Part shown: piece after piece, positions 18,871 to 26,211 of the stretch
Position numbering within the stretch: position 1 is the first letter of the stretch
Layout: every line of letters starts with the position of its first letter
Program-made: the position numbers and the translations under genes
Notes under the pieces: generated by a model
The model's input: the letters and a program-made list of their open reading frames with translations, nothing else
Databases searched by the model: none
Told to the model about the DNA's origin: nothing
Assembly (NCBI GenBank): GCA_015232535.1
Contig: JADFZM010000006.1
Location: 1-40,239 of the forward strand
DNA: 40,239 bases
Source: Candidatus Omnitrophota bacterium
GTDB lineage: Bacteria > Omnitrophota > Gorgyraeia > Zapsychrales > Zapsychraceae
Reading direction: 5' to 3'

Positions 18871-19218
18871 ATGACCGTCGCAAAATTTTCCGAACGCCGC
18901 AGTTTTATCCGGGCCAAAAGAGTTTTAAGTATCGAATACAGGCTTGTTAAGCGCGGGTCAAAAAAAATGAACGAAAAATGGCATTTGTCTATCACTCAGG
19001 ATATGAGCTTAGGCGGAATCGCCTTCTTTACTTCGGAAAAATATAAGAAAAATGATGTCCTGGAGGTTAATGTTGTCATGTCCGGGATCTTAGATGTTTT
19101 TAAAGGATTCGGGAAAGTCGTTCGCGCAGAAGAGAAGGATCCGGACAAAGCTTACCTTATAGCTCTTCAATTTATCCCCCAAACACCCAAAAAGCGCCCT
19201 GCCAAGACTTACAAATAA
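18871..19218 (+). CDS. PilZ-domain c-di-GMP-binding protein
   Basis: The protein is 115 residues with a single PilZ domain and no other module. Both ligand-binding signatures are present: ERRSFIRAKR near residues 8-17 (RxxxR) and the D/NxSxxG-type motif DMSLGGI near 46-52. It should bind cyclic di-GMP and change an interaction partner. Its gene lies between fumC and rseC with gaps of 1 and 18 bases. That tight placement inside a metabolic and Rnf operon is unusual and suggests either control of this machinery by c-di-GMP or a hitch-hiking gene. The HD-GYP protein at 9986-11062 degrades the same messenger. Confidence 0.88.
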   Translation: MTVAKFSERRSFIRAKRVLSIEYRLVKRGSKKMNEKWHLSITQDMSLGGIAFFTSEKYKKNDVLEVNVVMSGILDVFKGFGKVVRAEEKDPDKAYLIALQFIPQTPKKRPAKTYK

Positions 19219-19236
19219 GAAAAAAGGGGAAACCCT

Positions 19237-19656
19237 ATGTCAACATCATCGGAAATACAACATGATGGTACCATAGTTGAATTAAAAAGAGATTCTATCA
19301 TGGTAAAGATCGAACGCTCGTCGGCCTGCGCCAGCTGCCATTCCCAAAAATCTTGCTCCCTCTCCGAAATGGAGGAAAAAATAATAGAGATCAGCCAAAA
19401 CCCTAAACCTTTTAACAAAGGGGAAAAAGTTTTAGTTATTTTACCGCAAAAAACCGGATTTCTTGCCGTTTTTATCGCTTATATAGTGCCCTTGATCATT
19501 TTTATCGCGTCATTAGCCATAATCTCCTTATTCACAAAAATAGAGATTATTGTAGGATTGAGTGCCATTTCAGCTATAATAATTTATTATTTCGCATTAT
19601 CTTGTTTCAAACATAAATTCGGAAATAAATTCCGAATAGATATAAGGAAGCTTTAG
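19237..19656 (+). CDS. rseC: RseC/MucC-family Rnf accessory protein
   Basis: This 139-residue inner-membrane protein belongs to the RseC family, linked to Rnf/Rsx and SoxR reduction. The N-terminal beta domain carries C31, C34 and C40 in ACASCHSQKSC, a possible redox or metal site. Two adjacent membrane helices follow at about residues 70-92 and 97-115, then a basic tail. The gene precedes rnfB and its last base is the first base of the rnfB GTG, so the two are translationally coupled. RseC next to Rnf is a recurrent arrangement and supports assignment of the cluster as Rnf rather than Na+-NQR. Confidence 0.9.
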   Translation: MSTSSEIQHDGTIVELKRDSIMVKIERSSACASCHSQKSCSLSEMEEKIIEISQNPKPFNKGEKVLVILPQKTGFLAVFIAYIVPLIIFIASLAIISLFTKIEIIVGLSAISAIIIYYFALSCFKHKFGNKFRIDIRKL

Positions 19657-20513
19657 TGAATACTATATTTACCACAATCATCGCTTTAAGTGCTATCGGG
19701 GTCATTTCTGCCGTGCTTTTGTACATTATCGCCCAGAAATTCCGCATTGTGGAAGACCCACGCATTGACGAGATAGAAAATGTCCTCCCTAAAGCTAATT
19801 GCGGAGGATGCGGTTATCCTGGCTGCCGAAACTTTGCCGAAGCCTGCATTAAATCTGATAATTTTGAAATAATGTTCTGCCCGGTCGGAGGGACATCATG
19901 CATGTCCCAGGTAGCTAAAATATTGGGGAAGGAATCAGCGATAAAAGAACCGATGGTCGCGGTTATCCGTTGTAACGGTTCCCGGCAAAACCGGGCGCAA
20001 AAGAATATTTATGACAGCGCGGAAACCTGCCGACTGGTGCACAATTTATTCCGCGGAGAATCAGGGTGCCAATACGGTTGTTTACGCTTAGGGGATTGCG
20101 TTCAATCCTGCAAATTCAACGCGATGTACATGGATAAGGAAACGGGCTTGCCGGTTGTCATAGAGGATAGGTGCGTCTATTGCGGGGCTTGCGTAAAATC
20201 CTGCCCGAGGAAAATAATCGAACTGCGCAAAAAAGGCCCAAGAGGGATGCGAGTATTTGTCAGCTGTATAAATAAAGAAAAAGGCTCGGTAGCTAGGCTC
20301 AATTGTACCGCGGCCTGCATAGCCTGCGGACAGTGTTTCAAGATTTGCCCTCATAATGCTATAACTATCGAAAATAATCTGGCTTATATTAGTTTTGAGA
20401 AATGTAAATTATGCCGAAAATGCTTCAGCGTTTGCCCGACGAAAGCAATACAGGAAGTGCATTTCCCGGCCAAAGCGCAAAAAGAGCCGCTGTCAGAAAT
20501 TAAAAGCTCATAG
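19656..20513 (+). CDS. rnfB: Rnf complex subunit B, extended iron-sulfur type
   Basis: RnfB accepts electrons from ferredoxin at the cytoplasmic side of the ion-pumping ferredoxin:NAD+ oxidoreductase. Residues 4-26 are an N-terminal membrane anchor. The first cluster uses C49, C52, C57 and C75 (NCGGCGYPGC...FC). Four further cysteine groups follow: CQYGCLRLGDCVQSC, CVYCGACVKSCP, CIACGQCFKICP and CKLCRKCFSVCP. That gives about five [4Fe-4S] sites, as in the larger RnfB proteins of anaerobes. The start is GTG, overlapping the rseC stop by one base. rnfC begins nine bases after the stop. Confidence 0.95.
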   Translation: MNTIFTTIIALSAIGVISAVLLYIIAQKFRIVEDPRIDEIENVLPKANCGGCGYPGCRNFAEACIKSDNFEIMFCPVGGTSCMSQVAKILGKESAIKEPMVAVIRCNGSRQNRAQKNIYDSAETCRLVHNLFRGESGCQYGCLRLGDCVQSCKFNAMYMDKETGLPVVIEDRCVYCGACVKSCPRKIIELRKKGPRGMRVFVSCINKEKGSVARLNCTAACIACGQCFKICPHNAITIENNLAYISFEKCKLCRKCFSVCPTKAIQEVHFPAKAQKEPLSEIKSS

Positions 20514-20522
20514 GATATTCTG

Positions 20523-21896
20523 ATGAATACACTGTCAACAACTACTAAAACAAAGACTTTCCCCAAAGGCGGGGTCCATCCGAAAGAATTTAAATTCTCG
20601 GCAAAAAACTCAATTGAAAGCATTCCTCTGCCGAAAAACGTTTTTGTCCCTTTGACCCAGCATTTAGGCGCCAGGGCAAAACCGGTAGTGAACCCCGGTG
20701 ACAAAGTAAAGGTGGGCCAGCTGATCGCCGAAGCGGACGGATTTGTGTCGGCCAACATTCATTCCCCCGTTTCGGGAACAGTGAAGAACATCGATGAGGT
20801 TATCGACCAGACCGGATACAAACAAAGGGCAGTGATCATCGAAACCGAAGGGGACGAATGGCTAGCGGATATCGAACTTTCAAAGAATATTAAAAGAGAC
20901 TGCAATCTCTCTACACAGGAGATCAGCGATAAAATATTTAAAGCCGGTATTGTTGGCTTAGGCGGCGCGACCTTCCCCACCCATGTTAAATTGAAAATAC
21001 CGCCCGGCAAAAAGCTCGAACACCTGATAATTAACGGAGTAGAATGCGAGCCTTTTCTGACCTCTGACCACCGCCTGATGCTTGAAAAAGGGGAAGAAAT
21101 AATCATCGGCATTAAAATCCTGATGAAAGTTTTGAATACGGATAAAGCCATAATCGGCATAGAGGTCAATAAGCCCGACGCGATCAATAACTTATCCGAT
21201 ATAGCATCAAAATATCCGGGAATTGAGATCCATCCGCTTAAGGTCCATTATCCGCAAGGAGGGGAAAGGCAGCTCGTTAGGGCTATAACAGGCAAAGAAG
21301 TTCCGCCTCCGCCTTCGGGACTACCGATTGACGTCGGATGCATTATAATAAATGTCGGCACAGCTTTTGCCGTTTATGAAGCGGTGCAGAAAAACAAGCC
21401 GCTAGTCGAAAGAGTTGTCACCGTAACGGGAAAATCGCTAAAAAAGCCGTCTAACTTTCTCGTTCGGTTAGGCACGACTATTTCGCATATTATAAGTGTT
21501 TGCGGCGGCCTGCCTTCGGATACAGGCAAAATAATCAGCGGCGGTCCGATGATGGGCAAGGCCTTGGCTTCTTTGGATATACCGGTAACTAAAGGCACAT
21601 CAGGAATCGTTATAATCCCGGAGAACGAGGCAAAGCGCGAAGAAGTTTCTAACTGCATACGTTGCGGCAGATGTGTGGAATATTGCCCGCTGGGATTAGA
21701 GCCGTATCTTTACATGACGCTTGTTGAGAGAAACATGATCGACAAAGCCGAGGAAGTAAAGATCCATTATTGTTGCGAATGCGGTTGCTGCAGTTATACC
21801 TGCCCGGCAAACCGCCCTTTAACCGATTATATCCGGCTTGGCAAAAACATAGTTTTATATAATATCAAGAAAAGGCAAACCAAAAAAGATGGATAA
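20523..21896 (+). CDS. rnfC: Rnf complex subunit C (NADH/FMN and iron-sulfur subunit)
   Basis: This peripheral subunit binds NADH and FMN and passes electrons between NAD(H) and the rest of Rnf. The N terminus has the family opening FPKGGVHPKEFK. The nucleotide-binding region contains GIVGLGGATFPTHVK and NGVECEPFLTSDHRLM (about 140-180). Two [4Fe-4S] ferredoxin sites lie near the C terminus: CIRCGRCVEYCP and CCECGCCSYTCP. The length of 457 is normal for the short RnfC of anaerobes. The 3' end overlaps rnfD by 8 bases. Confidence 0.96.
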   Translation: MNTLSTTTKTKTFPKGGVHPKEFKFSAKNSIESIPLPKNVFVPLTQHLGARAKPVVNPGDKVKVGQLIAEADGFVSANIHSPVSGTVKNIDEVIDQTGYKQRAVIIETEGDEWLADIELSKNIKRDCNLSTQEISDKIFKAGIVGLGGATFPTHVKLKIPPGKKLEHLIINGVECEPFLTSDHRLMLEKGEEIIIGIKILMKVLNTDKAIIGIEVNKPDAINNLSDIASKYPGIEIHPLKVHYPQGGERQLVRAITGKEVPPPPSGLPIDVGCIIINVGTAFAVYEAVQKNKPLVERVVTVTGKSLKKPSNFLVRLGTTISHIISVCGGLPSDTGKIISGGPMMGKALASLDIPVTKGTSGIVIIPENEAKREEVSNCIRCGRCVEYCPLGLEPYLYMTLVERNMIDKAEEVKIHYCCECGCCSYTCPANRPLTDYIRLGKNIVLYNIKKRQTKKDG

Positions 21897-22881
21897 AAAT
21901 AATCTTTTAAAAGTTTCCTTCGCTCCGCACGCCCACGGGGGACAATCTGTTTCGCAAATAATGCTTTATGTCATCGTTGCCCTTTTGCCGGCGATGCTAG
22001 TCGGCATATGGGTTTTCGGCCCAAAAGCTCTCGAAATAACCTTGACTGCAGTTATATCCTGCGTCTTATTTGAATACTTTACCCAAAAATTTATCCTTAA
22101 AGTCAAACCTACCATAAATGACTTCTCGGCGGCAGTAACAGGAGTTCTTCTGGCCTTTAACCTTCCGAGCAATATCCCGTTGTGGATGGTCGTAATCGGC
22201 TCGTTTGCGGCTATAGTTATCGCCAAAATGACATACGGAGGAATAGGGAATAACCCCTTTAACCCGGCTTTGGTCGGACGGGTATTTCTTTTGGTGTCCT
22301 TTCCCGTTGCGATGACTTCTTGGCCGAAACCTTTTGCTTATACGGTTGGGGGAGTCGATGTAATCACCGCGGCAACTCCTTTATCAATCCTTAAAGAAGG
22401 AGTAAAGAATACCGAAGCCTTAACTACAATCATGGCTAAAATGCCTTCTTATCTTGACCTTTTTATCGGGATAAGGGGAGGCTGTATCGGAGAAATTTCC
22501 GTCCTGGCCCTAATCCTGGGCGGGATTTACCTCCTTTATAAGAAAATCATTTCCTGGCATATACCGGTTTCCATGATATTTGGAATTTTAATTTTTAGCG
22601 GTATCCTCTGGCTAACAGATCCGAGCAAATACGCCGATCCCTTTTTCCATATTATGACCGGAGGAGTTTTCCTGGGAGCTATTTTCATGGCAACCGATAT
22701 GGTCACCTCTCCTATAACTCCGAAAGGAAAACTTATTTTCGGCTCTTTAATCGGCATTCTAGTGATTTTAATCCGGGTTTTCGGGGCTTATCCCGAGGGT
22801 GTGTCATTTGCCATATTAATAATGAACGCCTTTGTTCCTTTGATCGACCGTTATACGCGTCCCAAAAGGTTCGGTGAATAA
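21889..22881 (+). CDS. rnfD: Rnf complex subunit D
   Basis: This integral membrane subunit of about 8-9 helices carries covalent FMN and is part of the ion path. The likely flavin attachment residue is T163 in VITAATPLSIL, matching the family SxATPL site. The conserved segment GGIGNNPFNPALVGR lies at about 117-131 and GAIFMATDMVTSPITPKGK at about 263-282. The length of 330 is typical. It overlaps rnfC by 8 bases and lies 2 bases before rnfG. Confidence 0.95.
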   Translation: MDKNNLLKVSFAPHAHGGQSVSQIMLYVIVALLPAMLVGIWVFGPKALEITLTAVISCVLFEYFTQKFILKVKPTINDFSAAVTGVLLAFNLPSNIPLWMVVIGSFAAIVIAKMTYGGIGNNPFNPALVGRVFLLVSFPVAMTSWPKPFAYTVGGVDVITAATPLSILKEGVKNTEALTTIMAKMPSYLDLFIGIRGGCIGEISVLALILGGIYLLYKKIISWHIPVSMIFGILIFSGILWLTDPSKYADPFFHIMTGGVFLGAIFMATDMVTSPITPKGKLIFGSLIGILVILIRVFGAYPEGVSFAILIMNAFVPLIDRYTRPKRFGE

Positions 22882-22883
22882 AA

Positions 22884-23465
22884 ATGGCTAAAACTCAATC
22901 AACCCTTAAAAATATGTTGCTTTGCTTGTTTATCGTCAGCTTTGTTTCCGCCGGATCTTTAGGTTACGTTTATGAAAAAACCAAAGAACCCATCGCCAAA
23001 GCGGCTTTATCAAAGAAGACTTCTGCCCTAAAAAATGTCTTGCCGCAATTTGACAATGACCCCTTAAACGAAAAATACAGCGCAAATACTCCCGATGGCG
23101 AAATAACCTTTTATCCTGCCAAGAAAGATGGAAGGCTGGTCGGGACAGCGATAGAGACTTTCACCAATAAAGGCTATAGCGGAAACATCCGCCTAATAGT
23201 CGGCCTGCTTCCTGACGGTAGAATAAACAATATTGAGGTCGTGGAACACAAAGAAACTCCCGGCTTAGGAGATAAAATAGAGCCGGCTAAGTCTAAATTC
23301 AGCGATCAATTTAATGGCAAGGATTTGTCTTCCTTGGTATTAAAAGTCAAGAAAGACGGAGGGGACGTCGATGCGATAACCGCGGCAACGATCAGCTCGC
23401 GAGCCTTTTGCGACGCCATACAAAGGGCTTTTGACGCATATAAAGAAAAAAGAGGGAATAACTGA
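22884..23465 (+). CDS. rnfG: Rnf complex subunit G (FMN-binding)
   Basis: One membrane helix (residues 11-30) anchors a periplasmic FMN-binding domain. The flavinylation motif is DAITAATISS with attachment expected at T169. The preceding HKETPGLGDKI is the conserved family segment. The covalent FMN is normally added by ApbE (not in this window) at the outer face. The length of 193 is typical. It lies 2 bases after rnfD and overlaps rnfE by one base. Confidence 0.94.
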   Translation: MAKTQSTLKNMLLCLFIVSFVSAGSLGYVYEKTKEPIAKAALSKKTSALKNVLPQFDNDPLNEKYSANTPDGEITFYPAKKDGRLVGTAIETFTNKGYSGNIRLIVGLLPDGRINNIEVVEHKETPGLGDKIEPAKSKFSDQFNGKDLSSLVLKVKKDGGDVDAITAATISSRAFCDAIQRAFDAYKEKRGNN

Positions 23466-24061
23466 TGAATAAATTCTTTGACAACCTTACCAAAGGCATT
23501 TTAAAAGAAAATCCGACATTCATCACAATCTTGGGGATGTGCCCCACATTAGGGGTCACGACTTTAGCCGCAAACGGTATCGGAATGGGCTTAGCTACAA
23601 CTTTTGTCCTGATCATGTCCAATGTCTTTATAGCTATTCTTAAGAATCTGATACCGGATAAGGTGAGGATTCCGGCTTATATCGTTATAATCGCCACTTT
23701 CGTTACTATTGTCGATCTTGTGATAGCCGGATATTTCCCCGCGCTTTATGCCCAGCTTGGAATATTTATCCCTTTGATCGTAGTTAACTGCATAATTCTA
23801 GGCCGAGCCGAAGCCTATGCCGCTAAAAATAACGTACTTGATTCTCTGATCGACGGTGTAAGCATGGGCGCGGGGCTGACCTTGGCTTTGACCTTAATAG
23901 GAGCAATAAGAGAGGTTTTGGGCACAGGAGCTATTTTCGGGCATAAACTGATAGCCAGTGACGCGATTTTGATTTTCGTGCTTCCTCCGGGAGCTTTTAT
24001 TGTGTTGGCTTATGTTATCGCTTTGGTGAATAAAATTAATAAAGCAATTTACAAAGGGTAA
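23465..24061 (+). CDS. rnfE: Rnf complex subunit E
   Basis: This is a polytopic membrane protein of six helices. It opens with the family pattern FDNLTKGILKENPTF and then GMCPTLGVTT, whose cysteine takes part in the intramembrane iron-sulfur site shared with RnfA. A second cysteine lies in VNCIILGRAEAYAA. The length of 198 is normal. It overlaps rnfG by one base and precedes rnfA by three. Confidence 0.95.
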   Translation: MNKFFDNLTKGILKENPTFITILGMCPTLGVTTLAANGIGMGLATTFVLIMSNVFIAILKNLIPDKVRIPAYIVIIATFVTIVDLVIAGYFPALYAQLGIFIPLIVVNCIILGRAEAYAAKNNVLDSLIDGVSMGAGLTLALTLIGAIREVLGTGAIFGHKLIASDAILIFVLPPGAFIVLAYVIALVNKINKAIYKG

Positions 24062-24064
24062 ACC

Positions 24065-24640
24065 ATGGAATACGTCTTAATGATAGTTGCCGGGGTTTTC
24101 GTAAATAATATAGTCTTGAACCGCTTTTTGGGCATTTGTCCGTTTCTGGGTGTATCTAATAAACTTGAAAATGCGATCGGCATGTCGGCGGCAGTCGTTT
24201 TCGTCATGACACTCGCCACGTCAGTCACCTACCTTGTTTACAAATATGTCCTTGAGCCCAACGGCCTAGGGTTTATGCAAACAATTACCTACATACTCGT
24301 TATTGCGGCTTTGGTCCAGGTAGTCGAAATTATTTTGAAGAAGACCAGCCCGGCACTTTATCAAGCTTTAGGCGTATATTTACCGCTTATAACAACAAAC
24401 TGCGCAATTTTGGCCGTCGCTATATTGGTCGTCCAAAAGAATTATAATCTGGTTCAAAGCATAGTTTATGCTATAGCGACTTCCCTGGGGTTTGGATTTG
24501 CCTTAATAGTTTTTACCGGTATCCGCGAACAGCTTGATTTATGCAATATACCAAAAGGGATGAAGGGAGTGCCGCTCTCGCTTCTTACCGCTGGGCTGCT
24601 TTCTTTAGCCTTTATGGGCTTTGCCGGAATAGTAAAGTAG
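24065..24640 (+). CDS. rnfA: Rnf complex subunit A
   Basis: This six-helix membrane subunit is homologous to RnfE in inverted topology. Conserved elements are VNNIVLNRFLGICPFLGVS near the N terminus and LPLITTNCAILAVA (about 105-118). Their cysteines form the intramembrane iron-sulfur centre with RnfE. The length of 191 is normal. It is the last rnf gene, giving the order B-C-D-G-E-A. An exported nitroreductase-like gene begins 7 bases after the stop. Confidence 0.96.
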   Translation: MEYVLMIVAGVFVNNIVLNRFLGICPFLGVSNKLENAIGMSAAVVFVMTLATSVTYLVYKYVLEPNGLGFMQTITYILVIAALVQVVEIILKKTSPALYQALGVYLPLITTNCAILAVAILVVQKNYNLVQSIVYAIATSLGFGFALIVFTGIREQLDLCNIPKGMKGVPLSLLTAGLLSLAFMGFAGIVK

Positions 24641-24647
24641 GAAAAAA

Positions 24648-25301
24648 ATGAAGAAATTAAAAATCTTCTCTATTACATTATTAATTCTGCTTTTATTTCG
24701 TTCACAGCCATCCTTCTGCCAGGAAAACCCGGGGAATATTAAGCTATTGCCCCCCGATCTGTCCCGAGGAAAACTTTTAATGCAAGCTTTGAATGACCGA
24801 AAGACCGGACGTTCCTTCAGCGAAAAAGAACTTCCACTAAGCGTTATTTCTAATTTGTTTTGGGCGGCCTTTGGTATTAATCGTCCTGATTCAGGGTTAC
24901 GTACAGCTCCTTCAGCGATGAACCTACAAGAAATAGAAATATTCGCGGCAAAAAAAGACGGTTTGTATATTTATAACGCAAAAAACAATTCCCTTGATCT
25001 CATAATCCCGAAAGATATCAGGGAAAAAACAGGGATTCAGGAGTTTGTAAAAGAAGCGCCGCTCAACCTTATCTATGTCGCAGATTTTTCCAAGATGAAT
25101 TTTGAGCAGAAAGACAAGGAGATTTATGCCGCTACCGATGCCGCGTTCATCAGCCAAAATGTCTACCTTTTCTGCTCTTCCGAGGGGCTGTCCACGGTCG
25201 TTCTAGGCTGGGTCGATAAACCTAAACTGGAATCGGCCATGGGCCTTGATAAGAACAAAAAGGTTATATACACACAGCCGGTCGGATATCCAGGGCAATA
25301 G
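24648..25301 (+). CDS. Exported SagB/ThcOx-type nitroreductase-family protein
   Basis: The 217-residue protein has a signal peptide at 1-24 (ends PSFCQ). The mature part matches nitroreductase-fold FMN proteins: LMQALNDRKTGRSFSEKELP then LSVISNLFWAAFGINRPD, RTAPSAMNLQ (about 85-94), and a C-terminal GLSTVVLGWVDK segment. These are the standard FMN-contact regions of SagB-like and other small nitroreductases. Export is unusual for a flavin enzyme of this fold. It sits 7 bases after rnfA, so it is probably co-expressed with Rnf and could exchange electrons with flavins at the outer face. The substrate is unknown. A lipoprotein reading of the single cysteine (PSFC) is possible but fits the lipobox poorly. 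Confidence 0.8.
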   Translation: MKKLKIFSITLLILLLFRSQPSFCQENPGNIKLLPPDLSRGKLLMQALNDRKTGRSFSEKELPLSVISNLFWAAFGINRPDSGLRTAPSAMNLQEIEIFAAKKDGLYIYNAKNNSLDLIIPKDIREKTGIQEFVKEAPLNLIYVADFSKMNFEQKDKEIYAATDAAFISQNVYLFCSSEGLSTVVLGWVDKPKLESAMGLDKNKKVIYTQPVGYPGQ

Positions 25302-25321
25302 TCAATTCCTCCGCATATTTA

Positions 25322-25349
25322 TTGGCATATCCGCCTAAAATCTGATAAT
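25322..25349 (+). promoter_or_regulatory. Candidate promoter for nfnAB
   Basis: TTGGCA at 25322-25327 (5/6 match) is followed after 16 bases by GATAAT at 25344-25349 (5/6 match). The expected start near 25356 is about 20 bases before the nfnA ATG, which lacks an evident Shine-Dalgarno. nfnAB could therefore be expressed separately from the rnf operon. Confidence 0.45.
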
Positions 25350-25374
25350 ATCTAAACAATAATTTATTTTCGCC

Positions 25375-26211
25375 ATGAACAAAATAATCGAGAACTTACA
25401 GTTATCGGATGAAACCTTTAGGATGAAGGTGCATGCTCCTTTGATCGCCGAGGAGCGCAAGGCCGGCCAATTTATCATTCTCCAGGTCCATGAAAAAGGG
25501 GAAAGGATACCGCTCACTATCGTCGATTCCGATGAGAAGGAAGGCTCGATCACCCTAATATTCCAGGCGATCGGGAAAACAACGCATCTTCTTGCCAATT
25601 TAGGAGAGGGTGACTCTATCGCCCATTTGGTCGGGCCATTGGGAAATCCGACGCATATCGAAAATTTCGGAAAAGTTATTTGTGTCGGGGGAGGAATCGG
25701 GACCGCACCTTTATATCCAATAGCCAAATCATTAAAGGGCGCCGGGAATAAAATTTACTCAATTATCGGAGCTAGGCGCAAAGGGCTTGTAATACTCGAG
25801 AAAGAAATGAAGGAAATATCAGAAGAATTGATAATCACAACCGATGACGGGTCCTGCGGCCTAAAAGGCCTTGTCACCGAACCGCTGAGAGAACTTTCAC
25901 AAAAAACACCAAAGCCTGATCTGGTTATCGCAATCGGTCCGGCAATCATGATGAAAGCCTGCTGTGAGGTAACAAAAGAATTCAATATCCCGACTTTAGT
26001 CTCCCTTAATACCATCATGATCGACGGAACAGGCATGTGCGGAGGATGCCGGGTAAATGTCGGAAGTGAAGTAAAATTTGTCTGCGTGGACGGGCCCGAG
26101 TTTGACGGGCACAAGGTCGATTTTGACAACATGATAAAACGCCTCGCCGCATATAAAAAGTTCGAGGATGATGAGCACCACAGGTGCCATATGAAATTGG
26201 GAATAAAATAA
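25375..26211 (+). CDS. nfnA: NADH-dependent reduced ferredoxin:NADP+ oxidoreductase subunit A
   Basis: This is the small subunit of the flavin-based electron-bifurcating transhydrogenase NfnAB, which couples NADPH, NAD+ and ferredoxin. Features in order: an FAD-binding ferredoxin-reductase barrel (ERIPLTIVD near 43-51), an NAD-binding region with GGGIGTAPLYP (105-115), and a C-terminal [2Fe-2S] site with C222, C225 and C237 in GMCGGCRV...FVC. The length of 278 is typical. Its stop codon is immediately followed by the nfnB ATG. The same family has been called sulfide dehydrogenase or SudB. Adjacency to Rnf supports the Nfn role. Confidence 0.92.
   Translation: MNKIIENLQLSDETFRMKVHAPLIAEERKAGQFIILQVHEKGERIPLTIVDSDEKEGSITLIFQAIGKTTHLLANLGEGDSIAHLVGPLGNPTHIENFGKVICVGGGIGTAPLYPIAKSLKGAGNKIYSIIGARRKGLVILEKEMKEISEELIITTDDGSCGLKGLVTEPLRELSQKTPKPDLVIAIGPAIMMKACCEVTKEFNIPTLVSLNTIMIDGTGMCGGCRVNVGSEVKFVCVDGPEFDGHKVDFDNMIKRLAAYKKFEDDEHHRCHMKLGIK

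Noticed and set aside
20523-24640. Na+-translocating NADH:quinone reductase (Nqr) instead of Rnf
   Set aside because: RnfB with its multiple ferredoxin sites and the adjacent RseC are Rnf-specific. No NqrF or NqrA-type gene is present.
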